Below are positions 1-4,050 of a DNA stretch of 7,228 bases, in pieces. The position numbers and the translations under genes are program-made. Under the pieces are notes generated by a model, which made no database searches, was not told where the DNA came from, and was given only the letters and a program-made list of their open reading frames with translations. The DNA comes from CAZTLI01 sp964614375 (GTDB lineage Bacteria > Chloroflexota > Anaerolineae > Aggregatilineales > Phototrophicaceae): positions 1 through 7,228 of the forward strand of contig CAZTLI010000280.1 of the NCBI GenBank assembly GCA_964614375.1, read 5' to 3'. The stretch's first letter is position 1. The number at the start of each line of letters is the position of its first letter.

Positions 1-94
1 TTTCTTTTACAACTTTGTTAAAGTGCATTGGCATTTCATAAAGTTGCGGTGTTTGTATTAAGCCGTCTTAAGAAAATGAAGAATGTAAATTTGT

Positions 95-123
95 TTGCGA
101 TTCGGCTGTAGCATTTCTATCAT
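95..123 (+). promoter_or_regulatory. Putative sigma70-type promoter of the TPR gene
   Basis: The -35 candidate is TTGCGA (95-100, 4 of 6 to consensus). A spacer of exactly 17 bases is followed by TATCAT (118-123, 5 of 6). Transcription would start near 130, giving a leader of about 50 bases before the ATG at 181. The surrounding 1-180 is AT-rich and holds no convincing gene. A small dyad, ACTTT-GTT-AAAGT (12-24), lies further upstream but has no assigned role. Confidence 0.5.
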
Positions 124-168
124 AAACCTGTTTAACATGACTCTTAACGTTACACAGTAGACATCTTC

Positions 169-176
169 GGGGGAAG
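169..176 (+). promoter_or_regulatory. Ribosome binding site of the TPR gene
   Basis: A purine-rich GGGGGAAG ends four bases before the ATG at 181. It supports 181 as the true start. Confidence 0.6.
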
Positions 177-180
177 AAAA

Positions 181-1143
181 ATGGTCTCAACACAGCAGGC
201 ACAACAGGTTGATCCTGAATTCAGAGCACAATGTAATGCCATTTTTGACTCGTGGCGTTCGGGTAAACTGCCCTTTAGCGACGCCGCACAGCGTTTGCAA
301 GCGATGGCAGCGGAGGCGGTCGCCGCCCAACAACTGAGCAATCAAGGCGCGACAGAAGTCCTGATGGGTGTGATGCAGGGCTATCGCGCCAACCTCAACG
401 AAAGCATCAATCATTTTGAACGCGCGCGCGAACTCTTCGAGCAGGCAGGCGATCATGACCGTACCATCACCTGTATCCTCAACATCGGCGAAACCTATCG
501 CCTCAAAGGTAATTTCACCCGTGCCCAACGCTTCTTCCGGCAGGCGTATGAAGCAGCAGCTGAGGTCAGCAACGTCAGCGTACAGAGCATCGCCCTGACG
601 AACGAGGGTCAAATGCTGCTCAGTATGGGCAAGGTCAGCGAGGCGCAGGAAGCCCTGCACAAAGCCTATGAACTGAGCAATGTCCCCCGTGAAACCGAAC
701 GTGAGGAGAAAAATCGGCACGCGATGCAGTGTGAAGTGCTGTATGCGCTGGCGATGCTCTACATGGAAATGGACGACCTGACCACCGCATGGAAATATGC
801 CACGCGCTCACTCAAACAGGCCGAAGAATTGCAAATTCCAGACCGTCTCGGTTTCGCGAATCGGGCGATTGGCGAAGTCCTCACGATGCTGGGCAAAGCG
901 CCCACTGATGACTACGAACCCGACCCGGACAGCTATTTTCAGGCGGCAAACGCGGCCTTCCGTGAGGTCAAGGCCGAGGGTGAACTCGCCAAGACCATGT
1001 TCGCGCATGGCAAAAGTCTGGCGAAGCGCGGCAAACGCATGGCTGCTGCCCGTAAGCTGCAACAGGCGATGGTCATTTTCACCCGACTGGGCATGGTCGA
1101 TGACGCCGCCAAAGCCGCCGAAGCCCAATTGACGTTGATATAA
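181..1143 (+). CDS. TPR-repeat protein
   Basis: A 320-residue, almost wholly alpha-helical protein with no signal peptide or membrane segment, so probably cytosolic. Tetratricopeptide-like helical pairs are visible at about residues 56-89, 96-129, 136-167, 183-216 and 270-303. They show the expected pattern of small residues and a conserved aromatic, for example NIGETYRLKGNFTRAQRFF around 101-119. The fifth position (about 223-265) is interrupted by an acidic, proline-containing loop (PTDDYEPDPD, 241-250). Such arrays usually act as protein-protein scaffolds; here no catalytic or output domain is fused, so the partner is unknown. The start at 181 has a good ribosome site and promoter. The gene stands alone on the + strand and converges on the phosphatase gene. 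The TPR identity is firm, the cellular role is not. Confidence 0.9.
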   Translation: MVSTQQAQQVDPEFRAQCNAIFDSWRSGKLPFSDAAQRLQAMAAEAVAAQQLSNQGATEVLMGVMQGYRANLNESINHFERARELFEQAGDHDRTITCILNIGETYRLKGNFTRAQRFFRQAYEAAAEVSNVSVQSIALTNEGQMLLSMGKVSEAQEALHKAYELSNVPRETEREEKNRHAMQCEVLYALAMLYMEMDDLTTAWKYATRSLKQAEELQIPDRLGFANRAIGEVLTMLGKAPTDDYEPDPDSYFQAANAAFREVKAEGELAKTMFAHGKSLAKRGKRMAAARKLQQAMVIFTRLGMVDDAAKAAEAQLTLI

Positions 1144-1170
1144 TCCAAGGCACATAACGACCACTATTCA

Positions 1171-1195
1171 AGAGCCGACTCCACCCGTCGGCTCT
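1171..1195. terminator. Perfect 9-bp hairpin after the TPR gene
   Basis: AGAGCCGAC (1171-1179), a 7-base loop and GTCGGCTCT (1187-1195) form a perfect GC-rich stem, 27 bases after the TAA stop. It lies between two convergent genes, so it could end transcription from either side. No clear T-run follows on either strand. It may therefore be a non-canonical terminator or an mRNA 3' end stabiliser. Confidence 0.55.
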
Positions 1196-1402
1196 GCTGA
1201 TTCACAGGTATCTCCGCCTATTGCTGCGCGCCCGTTCGCTGGCAATGAGGGCGGCACGGTGGCGGAGCGGTCGTCACCAACCGTATAAAGGCAGCTCACA
1301 GACCCCATTCCCACCAATCGAAGGTGTGTTGCGGACGGCGCGGATTTGTTCGACTACGCTCCATCATCACAAACGAGTTCCCGGATTTATGAGTTCAGAC
1401 GG
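1196..1402. other. Gene-free convergent spacer
   Basis: This is the space between the hairpin after the TPR gene and the stop of the phosphatase gene. It is GC-rich, and I see no recognisable coding sequence, RNA gene or strong terminator in it. The short open frames have no ribosome site and no family signature. Confidence 0.5.
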
Positions 1403-2197
1403 CTACGTCAAATAGTCTGGCGGCAGGTGGACGGTCTTGTTGGTATAGCGCATGATGGGCTGTCCATCGAGATAGTCGATGCGGGTGATACCCGTATTGT
1501 GATGCAGATAATAATAGGCATCGTTGTCTACAGCAAAAATCGTCTTAATCAGGCGGCTGATGAACAGACCATGCGAGACCAGCGCGACACATTCTGGCAT
1601 ATCGGGCGATAGAGACCGGGCGCGAGTGTGCAGCGATTGGGCTACGCGAGCACAACGGGCATAGAGTTCGGCCTTCGGTTCAAATCCCTCGCCTGTGCGC
1701 CACCAGCCCATTTCTGCCAATCCATGGAGGATAAAAATACCCGGACATGCCGCTGCGATTTCCTCGCGCGTGAGTCCCATTTGATTGATGACCGGGCTGC
1801 CTTCCTGTACCACGCCGCCATGCTCATGAATATCAATCCATAGATGCGGTTGCAGACCGAGCGCAGCGGCGATAGGCCGTGTCGTTTGCAGGGCGCGCAG
1901 TAATGGACTGGTGTAGAGTTGGATGATGCGGTTATCTGTTTTGAGATGGTCTGCCAGCCAGTTGGCCTGTTGTGTGCCAATCGGCGTGAGTGGTGGATCG
2001 GGCAGCCATTGACTGGAGTCAGCTATCGCATTATTGACCGACTGACCATGCCGGATGAGATAGACTTCGAGAGTGCCGGATTTAGGCGACTTGTGATTGC
2101 GCCACTGGGACATCGGGCTGCGTGTCCCATAGCGTTTGTTTTTATAGCGCAGCGCCGACGCGACGTGAGCGTTCGTTGAAGACGATTTCGATAGCAT
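1403..2197 (-). CDS. Histidine phosphatase (phosphoglycerate-mutase-like)
   Basis: A 264-residue protein of the histidine phosphatase superfamily, branch 1. The catalytic LIRHGQS motif puts the nucleophilic histidine at residue 50, next to Arg49. SPLLRALQT (97-105) supplies the second phosphate-binding arginine (Arg101). The IHEHGG stretch (123-128) is the likely acid site, and LVSHG (206-210) carries the second catalytic histidine (His209). Enzymes of this family remove or move phosphate on small molecules or proteins; the substrate cannot be read from the sequence. About 43 residues precede the first beta strand, longer than usual. The ATG at 2197 has GGGA six bases upstream on its strand, whereas the alternative Met29 (2113) has a poor ribosome site, so 2197 is kept. 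It is 137 bp downstream of the secreted-protein gene on the same strand and may share its transcript. Confidence 0.9.
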   Translation of the reverse strand: MLSKSSSTNAHVASALRYKNKRYGTRSPMSQWRNHKSPKSGTLEVYLIRHGQSVNNAIADSSQWLPDPPLTPIGTQQANWLADHLKTDNRIIQLYTSPLLRALQTTRPIAAALGLQPHLWIDIHEHGGVVQEGSPVINQMGLTREEIAAACPGIFILHGLAEMGWWRTGEGFEPKAELYARCARVAQSLHTRARSLSPDMPECVALVSHGLFISRLIKTIFAVDNDAYYYLHHNTGITRIDYLDGQPIMRYTNKTVHLPPDYLT

Positions 2198-2216
2198 AAA
2201 TTTCCCGGATTGCTGG

Positions 2217-2232
2217 TCAGCAGGTCAGCAAA
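2217..2232. repeat. Two-unit TCAGCNNN 8-bp repeat
   Basis: TCAGCAGG followed by TCAGCAAA, just upstream of the phosphatase start. The 14-mer TCAGCAGGTCAGCA recurs exactly at 3722-3735, where the same 8-bp unit is present four times. The two copies bracket the DUF4177/secreted-protein pair. Confidence 0.6.
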
Positions 2233-2255
2233 AAGTCACGGCTTTAACGCTTTGC

Positions 2256-2273
2256 AACGGGTTGAAGCCCGCT
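2256..2273 (-). terminator. Weak hairpin after the secreted-protein gene
   Basis: On the - strand AGCGGG and CCCGTT can pair (6 bp with one G-U) around a 6-base loop, about 60 bases after the TGA at 2335. A T5 run follows only about 20 bases further on (2231-2235 region), too far for a standard intrinsic terminator. The phosphatase may thus be reached by read-through. Confidence 0.25.
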
Positions 2274-2334
2274 GTCTTGCACGCTGTCTGGACATGAGCG
2301 ATTTCCCAACACGCACTTACGGTCAGCTGCGATT

Positions 2335-3435
2335 TCAGTGTGCAATCTTCGCCACATTGCCACCCGGCTCGGGGCGTGCCGGATTGCTCAAATCGGCACT
2401 GTGCAGCACGGCGACTACCATGTCGAAAAAGTCATCCATCTCGCCAGACGCGGTGAACAGGTTGGCATACAGATAGTCATCCTCGTTCAGCATCAGGACG
2501 ATGGCGGTATTGTCGAAGGTGTCATAGATGGCATCCGTGCGTGCGCCATAACTGCCGTCATAATTGAAAAGGACGACTTCGCCGAAATCGTTGTCAGTTG
2601 ATTCGTTTAGCCGTTCCAATATCAGGCGAGGGCGCTGCTCCGGCGCGACAAAATCCAGCGGTACGTCGATGACGAGACTGACCGCGCCCAATTCCAGCAG
2701 CGCGAACGGACTGCCCGGATTGGGTTGCCCGAACGAAAAGACCTGCGCCATCGTCAATACGTGAATGGTGGTGCGGCGCATTTCGGTTGGGATGATGTGC
2801 CAATTTTCTGGATGTGTGAATCGTATCCGCCTGCCATTGAAATCCACTACCGACTCGCCGCCGAATAACTGTGTCGAGGGTGGTTCAAAATCGAAGGTAA
2901 TCGACACCAGCATTTGCACAAAAATGGGGCGGAAATAGTCCAATTCACCGTGCAGCACCGTCCCCGCCAGCATCGCAAAATACTGGTCATTGACGGCGAC
3001 GACCATACTGATGTTGTCATAGGTCGCGCAGGTTTGCTCGGCATAATAGACGATGTGTGCCCCCGACAATACAAAGTCCACATCGCTGAAATCCGAACAC
3101 GTCTCCGCAGACGGCAAATTCCGCATTTGATTGAGGAGACTGACGGCGGTTGCGCCCCTCTGCACAAAGTCAATGTCACCCGGCGCGACCACAATCAGAT
3201 TGGAGCGGGTCTCGCCCGATTGCAGCGGCGCGCCCACTTGCGCCGCTGCGCGATTTGTGCCGAAGGTAATCAAGAGGTCATTTTCGACGAACACCCAGCC
3301 AGCGGGATGCTGCACCAGGAAGCCCCGCGCCGACACAAATTCATCGGGCAGTTCATCATCCTGTGCATAGACCAGCAGTGGTGTCACTATCGTCAGGCAC
3401 AGCAGCAGTAAAAATCGCAGTCTCGCGGTCATCAT
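2335..3435 (-). CDS. Secreted protein with two PsbP-like domains
   Basis: A 366-residue exported protein. From the chosen start (Met-Met-Thr-Ala-Arg-Leu-Arg) a short basic end leads into the hydrophobic LLLLCLTIVTPLLV. A likely signal-peptidase I site follows VYA, just before QDDELP, so mature length is about 342. The mature part looks like a duplication. Domain 1 (about 39-181) opens with FLVQHPAGWVF and closes with YFRPIFVQMLVSITF. Domain 2 (about 203-347) opens with RFTHPENWHII and closes with DDFFDMVVAVLHSADL. The HPxxW opening and closing helix-strand are typical of PsbP/Mog1-like folds; that assignment is by eye. Cys113 and Cys136 could form a disulfide. An upstream in-frame ATG at 3510 would bury the signal peptide behind 25 residues and overlap the previous gene by 73 bases, so 3435 is preferred. 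The start lies two bases after the upstream stop (TGA-GC-ATG), implying translational coupling. Function unknown. Confidence 0.85.
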   Translation of the reverse strand: MMTARLRFLLLLCLTIVTPLLVYAQDDELPDEFVSARGFLVQHPAGWVFVENDLLITFGTNRAAAQVGAPLQSGETRSNLIVVAPGDIDFVQRGATAVSLLNQMRNLPSAETCSDFSDVDFVLSGAHIVYYAEQTCATYDNISMVVAVNDQYFAMLAGTVLHGELDYFRPIFVQMLVSITFDFEPPSTQLFGGESVVDFNGRRIRFTHPENWHIIPTEMRRTTIHVLTMAQVFSFGQPNPGSPFALLELGAVSLVIDVPLDFVAPEQRPRLILERLNESTDNDFGEVVLFNYDGSYGARTDAIYDTFDNTAIVLMLNEDDYLYANLFTASGEMDDFFDMVVAVLHSADLSNPARPEPGGNVAKIAH

Positions 3436-3437
3436 GC

Positions 3438-3662
3438 TCACTCGCGCAGCGGACGTTTGAAGATATAGCGAAATACTTTGCCGACAGGCTGCGAATCGAC
3501 CAGTTCCCAACCCTGTTTGCCCATCTGGTCGAGCAGGGCAATGACCTTGACTTTGCCCGGTGTGTGCAATTCTTCGCCGAGATCGAGGTCGATGCTGATG
3601 AGTTGGGCATGTTCGCCGTCTTCATCTGTCGTCGTCACTATGGCATAGTCCCATCGCTGCAT
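3438..3662 (-). CDS. Small DUF4177-like protein
   Basis: A 74-residue protein with no signal peptide or membrane segment. It opens with the beta strand WDYAIVTT. In its second half LLDQMGKQGWELVDSQPV (43-60) and RYIFKRPL (65-72) closely match the DUF4177 pattern, in which an L-x-x-x-G-x-x-GWELV helix-strand is followed by a YIFKRP-type strand. No biochemical role is established for that family, and the match is by eye. A strong ribosome site, GGAGGG on the - strand (3669-3674), sits six bases from the ATG, making this start secure. It is the first gene of a two-gene unit and ends two bases before the start of the secreted PsbP-like protein. The two are almost certainly made together, although one appears cytosolic and the other exported. 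Confidence 0.82.
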   Translation of the reverse strand: MQRWDYAIVTTTDEDGEHAQLISIDLDLGEELHTPGKVKVIALLDQMGKQGWELVDSQPVGKVFRYIFKRPLRE

Positions 3663-3668
3663 GATGCG

Positions 3669-3674
3669 CCCTCC
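3669..3674 (-). promoter_or_regulatory. Strong ribosome binding site of the DUF4177-like gene
   Basis: GGAGGG on the - strand, six bases before the ATG at 3662. It fixes the start of this very short gene. Confidence 0.75.
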
Positions 3675-3699
3675 AAAACGTGTTGTCGGCCTGCTTTTA

Positions 3700-3708
3700 A
3701 AGATACCA
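3700..3708 (-). promoter_or_regulatory. Possible extended -10 promoter of the DUF4177/secreted pair
   Basis: The - strand reads TGG-TATCTT: a TGn extension plus a -10 with 4 of 6 matches. Transcription would start near 3693, giving a leader of about 30 bases. No good -35 is visible. The TCAGCNNN array lies just upstream, where a -35 or an operator would sit. Confidence 0.3.
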
Positions 3709-3721
3709 TGATTAGTGCATT

Positions 3722-3753
3722 TCAGCAGGTCAGCATTTCAGCGTGTCAGCGAA
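3722..3753. repeat. Four-unit TCAGCNNN 8-bp tandem repeat
   Basis: TCAGC starts at 3722, 3730, 3738 and 3746, an exact 8-base period with variable last three bases (AGG, ATT, GTG, GAA). It lies directly upstream of the putative promoter of the DUF4177-like gene. A two-unit copy is at 2217-2232. Confidence 0.7.
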
Positions 3754-3778
3754 AGCAAGATTCTTAGAATCAGTGCTT
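3753..3778. repeat. Composite inverted repeat
   Basis: AAGCA (3753-3757) pairs with TGCTT (3774-3778), and inside it GATTC (3759-3763) pairs with GAATC (3767-3771) around TTA, with a 1x2 internal mismatch. This gives a 10-bp stem. No T-run follows on either strand. Confidence 0.5.
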
Positions 3779-3784
3779 GATGTA

Positions 3785-3799
3785 TGTACGGTGTGTACA
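3785..3799. promoter_or_regulatory. Operator-like dyad TGTAC-N5-GTACA
   Basis: A perfect 5-bp inverted repeat with a 5-base centre. The form resembles binding sites of dimeric repressors. No regulator gene is nearby, and the arms are short enough to be chance. Confidence 0.25.
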
Positions 3800-3810
3800 A
3801 ATTGGCGGTT

Positions 3811-3832
3811 AAAAATCTCCTGTTAAACAGGA
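3811..3832 (-). terminator. Possible intrinsic terminator of the R-M transcript
   Basis: On the - strand TCCTGT-TTA-ACAGGA forms a perfect 6-bp stem (extendable by one U-G pair), followed by GATTTTTAA. This is the only hairpin in the gap with a T-run behind it in the R-M reading direction. It lies about 210 bases after the R-M stop. The short, rather AT-rich stem keeps confidence low. Confidence 0.4.
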
Positions 3833-3850
3833 AGGAACAGGATAATATTT

Positions 3851-3864
3851 CGTAATGTATTACG
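3851..3864. repeat. Perfect palindrome CGTAAT-GT-ATTACG
   Basis: Six-base perfect arms around GT. It could be an operator or the edge of the dispersed repeat block that begins just to its right. Confidence 0.4.
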
Positions 3865-3874
3865 CAAAAATGAA

Positions 3875-3900
3875 CCGCAGAGACACAGAGGCCGCAGAGG
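3875..3900 (+). repeat. Degenerate CCGCAGAG tandem repeat
   Basis: Three units in a row, CCGCAGAGA, CACAGAGG and CCGCAGAGG. Strings of this kind, preceded by GAA as here, recur as dispersed intergenic sequences in many bacterial genomes; that is recalled knowledge and the family has no agreed function. Confidence 0.55.
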
Positions 3901-3904
3901 GTTT

Positions 3905-3937
3905 GTAGGGGCAATGATTAGGCCAGATTGCCCTTAC
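3905..3937. repeat. REP-like hairpin, copy 1
   Basis: GTAGGGGCAAT (3905-3915) and ATTGCCCTTAC (3927-3937) are inverted arms with a single mismatch that would be a G-U pair in RNA, around an 11-base loop. A shorter version of the same arms is at 6792-6811, on the other side of the R-M gene. Confidence 0.6.
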
Positions 3938-4026
3938 GCGAATCGCCCTGACCCATATCGCCCAAAATACGTGACATACCGATGTGATTGTCCACGCCAA
4001 TGTGCGCGGGACGGAGGGGGTTGAAT

Positions 4027-4050
4027 TAACCCTAATCCTAACCCTAATCC
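4027..4050. repeat. Telomere-like perfect 12-bp tandem duplication
   Basis: TAACCCTAATCC occurs twice back to back (4027-4038 and 4039-4050). On the - strand this spans the end of the R-M gene. In its frame it gives TAG (4044-4046), TAG (4038-4040), TAG (4032-4034) and TAA (4026-4028), four stops within 21 bases. A dyad GGGTT-N5-AACCC (4018-4032) overlaps its left part. Confidence 0.85.

Larger units (their letters stand above)
3663..4043. other. 381-bp repeat-rich intergenic region
   Basis: There is no gene between the DUF4177-like start and the R-M stop. From left to right it holds a ribosome site and weak promoter, four TCAGCNNN units, a composite hairpin (3753-3778), dyads at 3785-3799, 3818-3832 and 3851-3864, a CCGCAGAG-type degenerate repeat (3875-3900), a GTAGGGGCAAT hairpin (3905-3937) and the telomere-like duplication at its right end. 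Short open frames here look random. Confidence 0.7.

Noticed and set aside
187..720. 177-codon - strand frame across the TPR gene
   Set aside because: It is antisense to clear TPR repeats. Its hydrophobic look is a by-product of reading the complement of alanine- and glutamate-rich codons.
3435..3510. Longer start for the secreted protein
   Set aside because: The 25 extra residues would precede the signal peptide and overlap the DUF4177-like gene. The coupled ATG at 3435 explains both.
3722..3937. CRISPR array or leader in the repeat-rich gap
   Set aside because: The period is 8 bases and the dyads all have different arms. There is no repeat of 24-40 bases, no unique spacers and no cas gene.
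4027..4050. True telomere or linear-replicon end
   Set aside because: Only two 12-base units lie in the middle of continuous genes. This is a short tandem duplication, not a replicon end.
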